Shown in pieces: positions 37,847-47,887 of a stretch of 64,000 nucleotides of DNA. The translations under genes and the position numbers were made by a program. Source of the DNA: Herbaspirillum sp. DW155 (GTDB lineage: Bacteria; Pseudomonadota; Gammaproteobacteria; Burkholderiales; Burkholderiaceae_D); NCBI RefSeq assembly GCF_037076565.1, contig NZ_AP029028.1, positions 2,480,001 to 2,544,000 on the forward strand, read 5' to 3'. Every line of letters begins with the position of its first letter. Position 1 is the first letter of the stretch. The notes beneath the pieces are model-generated. The model had not been told where the DNA came from. It ran no database searches and worked only from the letters and a program-made list of their open reading frames with translations.

Positions 37847-38244
37847 TGGTCGTCCTCCGGCAGCAAGGGCGAGCGCGCAATCAGGTTTTTTGACCGGCCC
37901 CATTCGACGGCCTCGCGCAGAATCTCGTTCTCCATGGTCTTCTTGCCCAACAGCCGCTGCAGTTCTTTGATTTCCTTGATGGCCGCGGCCAGCTCCGAGG
38001 CCGGGACTACCGTCTCGCCAGCCTTGACGGCGGTCAGACTGCCTTCCTGGTACTGCTTGCGCCAACCAAACACCTGGTTCGCGTTCACCCCGTGTCGCCT
38101 GGCAACGGCTGATACGGAAGCTCCAGGAGCCAAGGTCTCCTGGACGATGGCTATTTTTTCTTGGGGCGTGCGTCTTCTGCGACGCTCCGGCTCGGTCAGA
38201 ATCTCGATGTGCTCCACGGTTTGCCTAGTCGTAAAACTGGTCAT
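37843..38244 (-). CDS. IS2-group OrfA (helix-turn-helix)
   Basis: A 133-residue protein with a helix-turn-helix ([39 protein letters not shown]) followed by a leucine-rich coiled coil ([28 protein letters not shown]). It binds the element's ends and regulates transposition. It contains the slippery codons AAA AAC at 37885-37890. Confidence 0.93.
   Translation of the reverse strand: MTSFTTRQTVEHIEILTEPERRRRRTPQEKIAIVQETLAPGASVSAVARRHGVNANQVFGWRKQYQEGSLTAVKAGETVVPASELAAAIKEIKELQRLLGKKTMENEILREAVEWGRSKNLIARSPLLPEDDQ
37885..37891 (-). other. Programmed -1 ribosomal frameshift site A-AAA-AAC
   Basis: On the minus strand, orfA codons TCA-AAA-AAC form the canonical heptamer A AAA AAC in the zero frame. 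A -1 shift enters the orfB frame, which is open through this point. This is the expected way to make the OrfAB transposase. Confidence 0.8.
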
Positions 38245-38302
38245 AAGACTATCCTCTATTTTAAGAGAGTCTTCGTGTCCTGAGATTCAAGGGGCTATTC
38301 CA

Positions 38303-38307
38303 GGCAG
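38303..38307. repeat. IS2-like target site duplication, right copy (GGCAG)
   Basis: This copy is identical to 36968-36972 and marks the outer edge of the element. Confidence 0.9.
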
Positions 38308-38732
38308 CGTTTAAGTTGATGCAAGCGCAGTGAATTAGATTTATCACTGCAGCGGCAAGTCGGCATGGCAGTTGGGGGAATCGGTTTTCGATAGTTGTAT
38401 CGGACCAAAGTGGCTGGATCGCCACCTAAATGGTCCTTGAGTTTGTGCACGGACACCACTCTCGGGAAACGCACACGAACTACCGGGACAACATCATGGG
38501 CTATTATCATGACCTTAAGCAGATCCAAGCCAGGCCCGTGTAACGACCTCAGCCCGTCCTGAGCCGCGAACTGTTGGCTACGAGTGATTCGGCGACTATT
38601 TATAATGTGATTGACCTGAGCCAGATGGTTTTTAATGTGGCCCGTCTGGAATTCACGGCAGTGCTCGGTCAATTTCCAGTCGTAATATTCACGGAAATAA
38701 ACGTAGCCCAGACTGGTCAACTCAACAGGCAA
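38308..38732 (-). pseudogene. Unrecognised open frame cut by the IS2-like element
   Basis: A minus-strand frame (TTG start at 38732) runs into the IS and stops at 38295 inside its end. Removing the IS and one GGCAG copy, the frame continues open in the left flank down to 36825, giving about 187 codons. I recognise no family in it (it contains REYYDWKLTEHCREFQTGHI). It may be chance. Otherwise this 430-base gap before the cupin gene holds nothing I can assign. Confidence 0.25.
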
Positions 38733-38738
38733 TGCATC

Positions 38739-39053
38739 ATGAAAATCATTAGGAGCAAGGAGTTCAAGGCAGAGCGCGCCTGGCAGGCCTTGGATATCGC
38801 CAATATGGATGGCATTACCTGCCGCCTACATTGGACCAATCAACCTTATCAATGGCACACCAACGATGGGGCCGAACTGTTCGTCGTGCTGGACGGGAGT
38901 GTAGAAATGCGCTACCGCGATCACAATGGATTCGAACAGTCGGTCTTGTTGGATTCCGGTGATATGTTTTATGCCGACATTGGTTGTGAGCATGTCGCAC
39001 ATCCACGAGGTGAGGCTCGGATACTCGTGATTGAACGGGAAGGCAGCGTCTAA
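38739..39053 (+). CDS. Small cupin-domain protein
   Basis: A 104-residue single cupin (TCRLHWTNQPYQWHTNDGAELFVVLDG, then SGDMFYADIGCEHVAHP and a C-terminal ARILVIEREG). The conserved His/Glu metal ligands are partly present. The ATG gives the normal small-cupin length; the frame extends further up without a plausible protein. Its function is unknown. It may once have been in line with the isochorismatase-like gene. Confidence 0.75.
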   Translation: MKIIRSKEFKAERAWQALDIANMDGITCRLHWTNQPYQWHTNDGAELFVVLDGSVEMRYRDHNGFEQSVLLDSGDMFYADIGCEHVAHPRGEARILVIEREGSV

Positions 39054-39201
39054 TGGCGGCGATATCGACGCAGCAGCTTTCATCAGTATGGAGATGTCCA
39101 TACAATTTGAGTCGACCGGAGACTGGATTTGGGATGCTTTGGACCAGCTGTTTCAAAAAGGCCCGTCTCCTGAGCAGGCCCTGAATCGCTGGCCGGCGCG
39201 G

Positions 39202-40736
39202 TCAACGCAGGCTGAAGCGGGATACGATTTCTAGCAACTGTTTGCTCTGATCATCGAGCATGGCAGAAGCGGCAGTGATTTCTTCGACCAGCGCGGCGTT
39301 CTGTTGCGTTACCTGATCCATCTGCATCACAGCGACATTGACCTGCTGGATGCCATTGCTCTGCTCGGCAGCCTCATCGTCAATGGCTTTCATTATCTGG
39401 CTGACCCGCTCTACGGCCTGCGTGATACTGGCCATCTGCTGGCCTGCAGATGAGACCTGCCTATTACCTTCGGTGACACGCATCACCGAAGAATCGATCA
39501 ACTGTTTGATGTCCTTGGCGGCACCCGCACTCTTCTGAGCGAGCGAACGCACTTCCGTAGCCACCACGGCAAAACCACGTCCTTGTTCGCCAGCCCGGGC
39601 TGCTTCCACGGCGGCGTTGAGTGCCAGGATGTTGGTTTGAAAAGCAATACCTTCGATGAGTCCGGTGATCTGCGCGATCTCCTTCGACTGCGCTGCAATG
39701 CCCTGGATGGTGCCGATGACTTCTTCGATTATCTGCCCGCCGTCTTGGGTGCTAAGTAGAGCCTGTTGCGCCATCTCACTGGCCTTACCGACGCTGACGC
39801 GATTTTGATGGATAGTATTGGCCAGCTCCGCCATGCTTGCTGCGGTTTGCTCCAGCGATGCAGCCTGCGCTTCGGTTCGTTGCGACAAGTCCAGATTTCC
39901 ACGGGCAATCTCGCGCGAGCCCGTCGAAATGGCCTCGCTAGATTGCAGGATGCCGCGGACCATCGCGCTCAGTCTCTGGCGCATCTCGTTCAATGAAAAC
40001 AGCAGACTGCTGCTGTCCTGCTGTGCGAGCTCGATCGTGCATGAGAGATCGCCAGCGGCAATCTTGGCGACGATCGCACCCGCGTGCGCCGGTTCGCCTC
40101 CCAGTACCTGACGCACACTGCGGGCAATGAGCCAGGCGATCGTGCCCAACGCCAGGAAAATGGCTATTCCCACTCCGAGCAGCCGAGTTGCCACCTCCCA
40201 GTAGACAGCATTAATGTCATCGTAAAAGAAGCCGGTCCCGATGTACCAGTTCCATTGTGGAACTTCTACCAGACCCTGCAATTTTCGCTCCAACTGACCA
40301 TCTGCGGAACGTTTCACCACTACGTCGACCAGCGCGAAATGTCCCTTGTCCAGCCCTTCCCGATAGGCCTGCAAGTCCGTCTGCCCAGGTACAGCACCTT
40401 GACCCAGCATCTTGCGGCCGATCAAATCGCGGTTGGGATGCACCAGCATCAGTCCGTCGGGACGCATCACGAAGAAATAACTGGTGCGGTTGGCATTGAG
40501 TGCTGACAAGGCTGATCGAACTGCCTGCTGCGCATCCTCCGCCCGAAGTTTGCCGTCAGCGACCTGCTGCTGGTAGCCAGTAACGAGATACTCTGCCTTA
40601 CTCAGCAGATTAAGAATTTCCGATTTTCGGCTATTGTGTAAAGCCGTATCCAGCGCTTGCAAAGATAGTCCGACTACGAGCGCCGCCCGGATAGCGCCGT
40701 CAATGTCAGTACTAAAAGGCGTGTGGAAATGTTCAT
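39202..40736 (-). pseudogene. Chemoreceptor with Cache-type sensor, N-terminal frameshift
   Basis: The body is a normal receptor: periplasmic single-Cache domain (SYFFVMRPDGLMLVHPNRDLIGRKM, WYIGTGFFYDDI), a membrane segment (LLGVGIAIFLALGTIAWLIA), HAMP and a signalling hairpin. The natural start is ATG 40736 with AGGGGGAGAG upstream, giving NISTRLLVLTLTALSG. That frame then stops, while AALVVGLSLQALDTAL continues the same membrane helix in the next frame. One base (a G) is missing near 40695. Without correction only a product from TTG 40662, lacking membrane segment 1, could be made. A sequencing error is possible. Confidence 0.8.
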
Positions 40737-41250
40737 TGTGCTCTCCCCCTCTGAGTAGTTTTTGTATCAGTCCATAAGACGCTTTGGTGCTGACGTTACA
40801 TCATAAAGCGAACCGGCCAGTAGCAGCGTTGCCAAATACCGAAGTAATGTTGCAAATCGGTACCCGGTGGGCTTCGCGCCATTACTTTATCGTTCGTTGC
40901 TTGCCGGGTGAGCGCGACGGGGTGATTTGCAATCCTGCGAAAAACTTAACATCCAGTATATAAGTGGTTAATGAGTTATCTGTACACGGCATTGGCGGAA
41001 CTAAAATGAAAGGTACGATCCCGCGACAAAATCATTTGACCGCATGTTTCTTGCAGGCGCCTTGGCGTAAATTTATGGAAATTTAATTGAGGTGAGGATA
41101 TTAAGGCCCAACTTGAATCCAAACTGCTGCCCCCAACTTTGCGATCTTTGCTCGCTTTTGACGGGGATCATGCGGGCTGGCCGCCGCCTGGGAGTGTGGA
41201 GATAGCCGGTGTGCGCGTTGAATATTTCATTACCAAAGGAAACTAGGATC
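40737..41250 (+). other. Intergenic region without recognisable genes
   Basis: This 514-base gap lies between two divergent genes. It is more AT-rich than its surroundings and presumably holds both promoters. I see no credible small gene, RNA or long repeat in it. Confidence 0.5.
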
Positions 41251-42825
41251 ATGGATCGTCGAGAATTCAACTGGGCGCTGCTGGCAGCAGCGGCGACCGC
41301 TTCTGGGTTGGCAATGGGACAGTCTGCGCAGGATGACAGACTGCTGCTGGACCTGACTCGCTATATGCCTCAGACCGTGACCGTCGGTGGACAGGTCGTC
41401 AGGCTAAGAGCTTTCGAGGGCGTTGCCTACGTGGCGCGACCGGTGGAGCCGGAATATCAGGTCCTGAACTTGTACATCCCTGAAACCTATTTCCATGGAG
41501 GAAGTCTCGGTCGCTTCGATGCGCGTACCGCGCCTATCTTCTTTCCCAATGCGGTAGGCGGCTATATGCCCGCAAAGCCGGGGACTCTGACGGGCCGTGG
41601 CATGCCACCAAGAATGGGCGGCGATCGACGTCCGCCCGGATTACCGCCGGGTGATGGTCCGCCCCCCGGGATGGCAGATGCTGCAGCCGCTCCCAGTGCC
41701 AGCGCGATTGCGCTGGCGCAGGGTTTCATCGTTGCCGCACCGGGTGCGCGCGGCCGCACCCAGCAGCGAGCCGATGGTCGCTGGACCGGTAAGGCACCGG
41801 CTGCCATCGTTGACCTTAAGGCAGCGGTACGCTGGCTACGTTACAACGCTGGCCGTTTTCCCGGAAATCCGGAGCGCATCATCTCCAACGGTACCAGCGC
41901 CGGGGGCGCACTGTCCGCGCTTCTGGGCGCCAGCGGCAATCATCCTGATTACGAAGCCGAGCTCGGCGCCATAGGTGCGGCGCCCGGGCGCGACGATATC
42001 TTTGCGGTATCGGCCTACTGCCCGATCACAAATCTGGCTCATGCCGATGAAGCCTACGAATGGCAGTTCGAAGGTTTACGAGAGTATCGTAACGTTGCGA
42101 TCTCGATGCTTGACTACAAGGTGCAGCGCCAGGAAGTCGTCGGGCAACTAAACGATATGCAACTGCAATTGTCGGCTGAACTGCGTGCCAGCTTTGTCGA
42201 CTATGTCAACAAACTCGGACTGCGTTCGCCCGATGGCAACTTGTTGGGCCTGCACGCCGATGGGCAGGGCCCGTTGCGCGAGCACATCGCCGGTCTGCTG
42301 GTGGAGGCCGCGCGCAAGGCTCGCGCCAGCGGCACTGACCTCAGCGGAACGCCCTGGCTGCGCATGCAGGCGGGACAGCCGGTGGCGCTGGATTTTGCCG
42401 CCTACGTCCGCACCGTCGGTCGCATGAAGAGTCAGCCCGCTTTCGATGGTCTGGCACTCGAAACCGGCGAGAACCAGCTCTTCGGCGATGCGACCACCGA
42501 CAAGCGTCACTTCACCTCCTTCTCGGCGCGCCACAGTAAGGTGGCCGGGGCCGCAATGGCCGACGCCCGGACCGTCAAGGCCATGGATGCCATGCAACAG
42601 ATCGATGATCCGCGCTCCCTCGCAGCAGGGCGCTGGCGGATCCGTCAGGGGACGCTGGACCGTGATACCTCTTTGGCAGTTCCCGCCTTGTTGGCAGCGG
42701 CTGCTCGTCAGCGCGGAGCTGCGGTCGACCTGGAATTCGCCTGGGGCCGGCCGCACAGCGGCGACTACGATCTCGATGCGTTGTTTGCATGGATCCACAC
42801 ACAGGTAGAGCAAGCTACCAGCTGA
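41251..42825 (+). CDS. Tat-exported serine esterase of the tannase (subtype B-like) type
   Basis: A 524-residue protein. The N-terminus carries DRREFNWALLAAAATASGLA, a twin-arginine signal. An alpha/beta-hydrolase domain has PAAIVDLKAAVRWLRYNAGRFPGNPERI and the nucleophile elbow GTSAGG. A C-terminal AWGRPHSGDYDLDALFAWI supplies the likely catalytic His. The layout fits subtype B tannases/feruloyl-esterase-like enzymes that hydrolyse esters of phenolic acids. A Pro/Gly/Arg-rich insert (about residues 112-145, GGDRRPPGLPPGDGPPPG) is unusual. The substrate is inferred only. Confidence 0.7.
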   Translation: MDRREFNWALLAAAATASGLAMGQSAQDDRLLLDLTRYMPQTVTVGGQVVRLRAFEGVAYVARPVEPEYQVLNLYIPETYFHGGSLGRFDARTAPIFFPNAVGGYMPAKPGTLTGRGMPPRMGGDRRPPGLPPGDGPPPGMADAAAAPSASAIALAQGFIVAAPGARGRTQQRADGRWTGKAPAAIVDLKAAVRWLRYNAGRFPGNPERIISNGTSAGGALSALLGASGNHPDYEAELGAIGAAPGRDDIFAVSAYCPITNLAHADEAYEWQFEGLREYRNVAISMLDYKVQRQEVVGQLNDMQLQLSAELRASFVDYVNKLGLRSPDGNLLGLHADGQGPLREHIAGLLVEAARKARASGTDLSGTPWLRMQAGQPVALDFAAYVRTVGRMKSQPAFDGLALETGENQLFGDATTDKRHFTSFSARHSKVAGAAMADARTVKAMDAMQQIDDPRSLAAGRWRIRQGTLDRDTSLAVPALLAAAARQRGAAVDLEFAWGRPHSGDYDLDALFAWIHTQVEQATS

Positions 42826-43018
42826 GGGAATGATCATTTCTCATATCATTTGAGCTGATGACAATGATAAGAAAACAGGATTGGATTTATATCTGATTTG
42901 TTCGCATCATGACCTTCCTGTGATGAGGCAATCCTCTGCAACCGTCGGCAAATGACAGTCCGACACGCTTGTGGCTTGCTTCATCTTCATTCAACTGCAC
43001 AATGTAAAGGGATGTGAC

Positions 43019-43537
43019 ATGAACGCCATCATCTGGCCCGAAGGCTACGTGCCGGGCTTTACCGAGAATTTTGCTTCCAACGAGGTCATCGTCGCCGGCC
43101 TGAGTGCGGCCGACGTTTGGCCGCTGCTCGCCGTGCCATCCCAATGGCCTACCTATTACGCCAACTCGGCGAATGTACGTTTCTACGACGGCAAGGGGCC
43201 GCAACTGGCGGACGGGGACCGCTTCTATTTCGAAACCTTTGGTTTCCCGGTCGAGGCGCAATGCAATGAATACGTGGCCCCTGCTGCCGGCCAGGCCGGT
43301 CGTATCGCCTGGCACGGCTGGGCCGGGGAGGTAGGCAGCGACGATCGCCTGGACGTGCATCACGCATGGCTGGTGGAAGACCTGGACGGGGGGCGGGTGC
43401 GGATCCTTACGCAGGAAACTCAGAAAGGCAAGCCGGCCGAGGTGCTACACAATACCAAGCCCAATCCGATGATCAACGGACACCAGGACTGGCTGGATGG
43501 CCTGGTGGCAGCAGCACGTCAGGCACGTCGCTCGTAA
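43019..43537 (+). CDS. SRPBCC-fold (START-like) protein
   Basis: A 172-residue protein of the polyketide-cyclase/dehydrase-like SRPBCC superfamily (SAADVWPLLAVPSQWPTYYANSANVRF, then a C-terminal helix HQDWLDGLVAAARQA). The start has AAAGGG nine bases upstream. These proteins bind small hydrophobic ligands; no enzyme activity can be claimed. A Fur-half-site-like AATGATAAG lies about 150 bases upstream. It is followed by an oxidoreductase in the same direction. Confidence 0.75.
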   Translation: MNAIIWPEGYVPGFTENFASNEVIVAGLSAADVWPLLAVPSQWPTYYANSANVRFYDGKGPQLADGDRFYFETFGFPVEAQCNEYVAPAAGQAGRIAWHGWAGEVGSDDRLDVHHAWLVEDLDGGRVRILTQETQKGKPAEVLHNTKPNPMINGHQDWLDGLVAAARQARRS

Positions 43538-43606
43538 CGGCATCGCCATTTTGTTCATTCAGGGCCGGGCCCCCACAGGAAGCCCGCCCACCAAAAGGTA
43601 AGAGAC

Positions 43607-44485
43607 ATGACAACAATCACCGTATTGGGCTTGGGTGCGATGGGCTCGCGCATGGCCGCCAATCTCATCAAGGCAGGTCATACCGTGACCGTCTGGAATC
43701 GCAGCCCGGCTGCCGCCGATGCCTTGGTAGCCGCCGGCGCCAGATGGGCCGGCACGCCCAAGGAAGCCGCCATGGGCGCGGACTTCGTCATGGCCATGGT
43801 GCGTGACGATCAGGCTTCGCGGCAGGTGTGGCTGGATGCAGCCACCGGTGCGCTGGCCGGCATGAGTCCTGGCGCCATTGCGATCGAGAGCTCGACGCTC
43901 ACTCCGGACTGGATACGTGATCTGGGACGCCAAGCTGCCGACCGGTCGATCGCCCTGCTCGAGGCACCGGTATCGGGAAGTACGCCCCAGGCCGAGGCGG
44001 GCCAACTGGTCTATCTGGTCGGTGGCGAGGCTGCTACGCTGGCCCGCGCCGAACCCGTCCTGACGGCGATGGGAAGCGTCATCCAGCACGTGGGTTCGCT
44101 CGGGGCGGGGGCACTGACCAAGCTGACCACCAATACCTTGCTTGGTATCCAGGTCAGCGTCCTTGGCGAACTGATAGGCCTGCTCCGTCATGCCGGCGCG
44201 GACGTGGCAAGGGTACTCGAAGCGGTTGCGGCGACGCCCGTATGGAGTCCGGTAGCAGGGCGTGTGGCCGGCTCGATGCTCGCGGGAGGCTTTGCCCCGC
44301 AGTTTCCGGTCGAGCTGATCGAGAAGGACTTTACCTATACCGTGGACACTGCAACGTCGGAACTGATGGTGCCAACCATCGCTGCCGCACGCGGGGTCTT
44401 CCGTACGGCAATGGAGTGTGGCCTGGGCAAGGAAAACATGACTGCCGTGGTCAAGCTGTTCACGGAGCCCACGCGTAGCGCTTGA
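43607..44485 (+). CDS. NAD(P)-dependent beta-hydroxyacid dehydrogenase family protein
   Basis: A 292-residue enzyme of the 3-hydroxyisobutyrate dehydrogenase/tartronate semialdehyde reductase superfamily. The Rossmann motif is VLGLGAMGSRMAANLIKAGH; the substrate signature LLEAPVSGSTPQAEAG and the catalytic-Lys region GAGALTKLTTNTLLG are intact. The substrate is unknown. It lies 69 bases after the SRPBCC gene. Confidence 0.88.
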   Translation: MTTITVLGLGAMGSRMAANLIKAGHTVTVWNRSPAAADALVAAGARWAGTPKEAAMGADFVMAMVRDDQASRQVWLDAATGALAGMSPGAIAIESSTLTPDWIRDLGRQAADRSIALLEAPVSGSTPQAEAGQLVYLVGGEAATLARAEPVLTAMGSVIQHVGSLGAGALTKLTTNTLLGIQVSVLGELIGLLRHAGADVARVLEAVAATPVWSPVAGRVAGSMLAGGFAPQFPVELIEKDFTYTVDTATSELMVPTIAAARGVFRTAMECGLGKENMTAVVKLFTEPTRSA

Positions 44486-44500
44486 GCCGGTGATCCCGCT

Positions 44501-45187
44501 TCACGGTTCGCTCCACATGCGCAGCAGGTTGTGATAATTGCCGGTCAGCGTGAGCGTTTCCTTGCATTCCCCCACGCGGCTGCGCAGGCTGTCGATGGAG
44601 CGATCCATTTCGTACAGCAGGGTCCGCCGCGCATCATCGCGGATCAGGCTCTGCGTCCAGAAGAAGGAGCACACGCGCTCTCCGCGCGTGACCGTTTCCA
44701 CGCTGTGCAGGCTGGTGGCCGGATAGAGAATCAGGTCGCCGGCAGGCAGCTTGACCTCATGTTCACCATAGCTGTCGACGATGACGAGACCGCCGCCGTC
44801 GTAATCCTCGGGATCGCTCAGGAACAACGTGCTGGAGACGTCGGTGCGCAGCCACACCGGTGAATGGGGAACCCCGCGCAACGAACCATCTACATGCAGG
44901 CCGTAGGTTTCCCCGGTGCTGCTGGCATAGCGGTTGAATAGCGGAGGCATGTAGCGCGCCGGCAGCGCTGCCCGGAAGAACATCGGATTCTGCTGCAAGG
45001 CGCGCAGGATGATCTGTCCCTGTTCGCGTGCCACCGGGCAATCTTCGGGCAGTTGACGGTTGCGCTTGACCTGAGCGCCCTGGCTGCCGACCGTGGCGCG
45101 ACCATCGATCCAGTCGGCTGCATCAATGGCGGCACGCATCGCCCGGACCTGCTCCCGGCTCAGTACGTTGGGAATATGCAATAACAT
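44501..45187 (-). CDS. piuC: Fe(II)/2-oxoglutarate PKHD-type hydroxylase, siderophore-receptor partner
   Basis: A 228-residue prolyl-4-hydroxylase-like enzyme ([18 protein letters not shown]). Iron ligands are His and Asp in [11 protein letters not shown] and a distal His in [18 protein letters not shown], whose Arg would bind 2-oxoglutarate. PiuC-type proteins are nearly always encoded beside catecholate-siderophore receptors, as here, where the receptor lies 52 bases upstream on the same strand. It probably belongs to an iron-regulated operon. Confidence 0.9.
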   Translation of the reverse strand: MLLHIPNVLSREQVRAMRAAIDAADWIDGRATVGSQGAQVKRNRQLPEDCPVAREQGQIILRALQQNPMFFRAALPARYMPPLFNRYASSTGETYGLHVDGSLRGVPHSPVWLRTDVSSTLFLSDPEDYDGGGLVIVDSYGEHEVKLPAGDLILYPATSLHSVETVTRGERVCSFFWTQSLIRDDARRTLLYEMDRSIDSLRSRVGECKETLTLTGNYHNLLRMWSEP

Positions 45188-45239
45188 CGTCCAGACCTCA
45201 TAAAAATCCCGGGACCGAAGGCCCCGGGAACATCTTCCG

Positions 45240-47468
45240 TCAGAAGTGATAATTGACGGTCACGCGTGCCGAGCGCTCCAGGCCCGGGGTATAGCGATAT
45301 CCCAGGTAGTTGATGGCGGTGATGTAGTGCTTGTCGAAGAGGTTGTAGACGTTGAATTGCAGATCCCAGTTCTTGCTGACCTTGTAGCTTGCCATGGCGT
45401 CATACACCCAGTACGCAGGAATATGGTCCGGCGTGGTGGCCAGCTTGGTCTGGCGCTTGACGATGCCGACATAGCGCGCGCCACCGCCGACGGTCAGTCC
45501 CATTGGCATGCGGTAGCTGCTCCACAGGCTCAACGCGTTCTCGGGGGCATAGGGCAGGGTGGACGAGCCATCCTGTGCGGTCGCCGCGCCGACCACGATA
45601 TCGGTCTTCTGATGCGTATAGGCCGCAGTCACGTCCCAGTCGCGGGTGATCTTGCCGGTAGCGGACAGTTCGACACCCTGCACGCGTTTCTTGCCGATCT
45701 GGGAATACGTGCCATCGTCATTCTCGTAGACTTCGTTGTAGACATCGGTCCTGAACAGCGCCGCGGTTAGAAGGAGATTCTGGTTGAAGAATTCCCACTT
45801 GGTGCCCGCTTCCAACGTCTTGGACTTCTGCGGTTCCATACTCGGATTGCTGGCGCTGCTGGTTGAACTCGACAGCGAATAGGCACCGAAGCTGCTGGTG
45901 CTGCCCGGCGGCAACTGCGATAGCGCGTAGTTGACGTAGAGGTTGCCGTTGCTGGTCAGCTTGTAGAGTGCACCCAGCTTGTAGGTGAACAGGTTGCCGC
46001 TGCCCTCGATATTCGTGTTGCCGGTAGTGGCGATGGCATTGTAAGTGGTCTTGTAGTGATCCAGGCGCAGACCCGCATTGACCTGCCAGCGTTGGTTGAT
46101 CTTGAGCGTATCGAACGCATACAGCGCGGCGGTATCGGTCTGCCACACAGCGTCCTGCCCGTTGCGGGTAATGGTCAGACCGCTGGAGGTCAGTTGCGGA
46201 TCGTAGAGACTCAGGGAAGACAGGGTGCCGGTCTTGTTCAAGCCGTAATTGGTTTGCTTCTCCCGCGAGATTTCGAAGCCGGAGCTCAGGCTGTGTTCCA
46301 TGCCGAACGTCGTGAATTTCGTCGTCAGGTTCGTCTGGTTGGAAATGATCTCGTCATCAAGCTGCTTGGCTGCACCCAGACGGGTAATGGTGCCGTTGCT
46401 GGTGGTAGGAACGCCGGCCGTGACGGCCAGGTAATCGACACTGTTCTTGCCCCAGCGCGTGGTGTTCTGCAGCATGGTGGAGCCGTTGATATCGTGCTCG
46501 ACACGTGCAGTGGCCATGGTAGCGATGGAGTTGTCGTGCGAATCGCTACTGCCGTAGTAATTGCTGCTGTTGACCTGGCTTGCTGAGGAGAGTCCTGCGA
46601 CGGTTCCGGAGAAACCGGCCATGCCGATGGTAGGCAGTCCACTGTCGGGCAGGTTGTTCTTTTCCACGTGCAGCAGGTTCAGGTAGACCCGGGTATCGGT
46701 ATGCAAACCGAAGGCCAGTGAGGGGGCAACACCCCAACCGCGGTTCCTGACCTGATCACGACCGGCCACACCGGAGTCCTCGCCAAACAGGTTCAGGCGG
46801 AAAGCCGTACCGCTCTTGAATTCATCCAGGTTCTTGTTCCAGTCCAGGGTAGTGCGGCGGTAGCTGCCGCTACCCGCGCCTGCGGAAGCATCGAAGCTGT
46901 CAGCCAGCTTGGGTTGCTTGGTCACCAGATTGATGGAACCAGCCGCCGAGCCACGACCATTGTCGGTACCTGCCGCACCCTTGGTGACCTCGACCTGTTC
47001 GATATTGAACATGTCGCGGGTCACTGAGCCGAGGTCGCGAATGCCATCGACGTAGATGCTGTTGGAGATATCCAGCCCGCGCATGTAGAGCGCATCACCG
47101 ACGTTCGGGCCGCCATTGCCCTCGCCAGCGTTGAAGGTGCCTACGCCGGGTACGTTGCGCATGGCCTCGGTGAGGGTGGTTACGCCCTCGGATTTCAGCA
47201 CTTCCTTGTCGAGTACCTGGATGGTCTGGGTGGTCTCTGCCAGCGGGGCAGTGTACTTCGGCGAAGACAGGACCTTGGCCCCGCTGGCCTCGACGGTGAT
47301 GCCGGGCAGAGCGTTGCTGCTGTCAGTACCGGTGCCGGTATCAGCGGCGTGGGTCACGGAAACCGACAGTGTCATGGCCAGTCCGGTGATGACGGTAGCA
47401 CTGCCGCGGGAGAGCGGTGAGACAGGGAAATCGTTTGGCGCGCGTTTGCGACTTTTTATGTATGACAC
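45240..47468 (-). CDS. TonB-dependent siderophore receptor (catecholate, Fiu/PiuA type)
   Basis: From the GTG at 47468 (AGAGGA six bases upstream) the protein is 742 residues; longer in-frame starts look wrong. A signal peptide ends near SVTHAADTG. The TonB box/plug follows ([58 protein letters not shown]), then the 22-strand barrel ending in Phe ([11 protein letters not shown]). It imports a ferric siderophore across the outer membrane. The adjacent piuC supports a catecholate ligand. Confidence 0.9.
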   Translation of the reverse strand: MSYIKSRKRAPNDFPVSPLSRGSATVITGLAMTLSVSVTHAADTGTGTDSSNALPGITVEASGAKVLSSPKYTAPLAETTQTIQVLDKEVLKSEGVTTLTEAMRNVPGVGTFNAGEGNGGPNVGDALYMRGLDISNSIYVDGIRDLGSVTRDMFNIEQVEVTKGAAGTDNGRGSAAGSINLVTKQPKLADSFDASAGAGSGSYRRTTLDWNKNLDEFKSGTAFRLNLFGEDSGVAGRDQVRNRGWGVAPSLAFGLHTDTRVYLNLLHVEKNNLPDSGLPTIGMAGFSGTVAGLSSASQVNSSNYYGSSDSHDNSIATMATARVEHDINGSTMLQNTTRWGKNSVDYLAVTAGVPTTSNGTITRLGAAKQLDDEIISNQTNLTTKFTTFGMEHSLSSGFEISREKQTNYGLNKTGTLSSLSLYDPQLTSSGLTITRNGQDAVWQTDTAALYAFDTLKINQRWQVNAGLRLDHYKTTYNAIATTGNTNIEGSGNLFTYKLGALYKLTSNGNLYVNYALSQLPPGSTSSFGAYSLSSSTSSASNPSMEPQKSKTLEAGTKWEFFNQNLLLTAALFRTDVYNEVYENDDGTYSQIGKKRVQGVELSATGKITRDWDVTAAYTHQKTDIVVGAATAQDGSSTLPYAPENALSLWSSYRMPMGLTVGGGARYVGIVKRQTKLATTPDHIPAYWVYDAMASYKVSKNWDLQFNVYNLFDKHYITAINYLGYRYTPGLERSARVTVNYHF

Positions 47469-47652
47469 GAAGGATCCTCTGTTAAGCGGAAAGGAAATCG
47501 CCACCGTCCGCATTGACATGCAGATGGCGAAGATTCCTGGTTTCAAGGGAGGGAGCGAGTCTGGCGGATGGCGGGATTTCGCGGAGTATCTGGCAGATGC
47601 AGGTGCAAGCCATGGATGGAGTCTGCAAGGGACTGCTAGAACTCAAATATTT

Positions 47653-47669
47653 TAAATAAGAATTATTTA
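47653..47669. promoter_or_regulatory. AT-rich dyad, weak Fur-site candidate upstream of the receptor gene
   Basis: TAAATAAGAATTATTTA is a 17-bp palindrome resembling a degenerate Fur box. It is about 185 bases before the receptor's GTG start. The remaining part of the 419-base gap to 47888 holds no gene I can support. Confidence 0.3.
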
Positions 47670-47887
47670 TATCTGAAACATATTCGATGTTCTTTACCAG
47701 GATTTTCAGGACCGGAAAATAACAGGCGTATGCGCTTCAATCGTTGCGCGTGTATTGCGACAACGTCGCCGCGAATGTAGGGATAGGCCTCTTTTCAGGG
47801 TGGACTGCGTTGGATCAGATGATCCATGCGCGACAGAACGCCAGAGATGATCATGGAAACCCGTACGACAAAATGCCAACTTGGGGA

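Larger units (their letters stand above)
36973..38302 (-). mobile_element. IS3-family element, IS2 group, complete
   Basis: This 1330-bp element is almost exactly the size of IS2. Its terminal inverted repeats align with IS2 ends: minus-strand left end TGGAATAGCCCCTTGAATCT and plus-strand right end TGTAGTTGCCCCCGCAATTC. It is flanked by identical 5-bp GGCAG at 36968-36972 and 38303-38307. It carries orfA, orfB and an A6C slippery site. Intact ends, target duplication and frames suggest recent insertion and activity. Confidence 0.95.
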
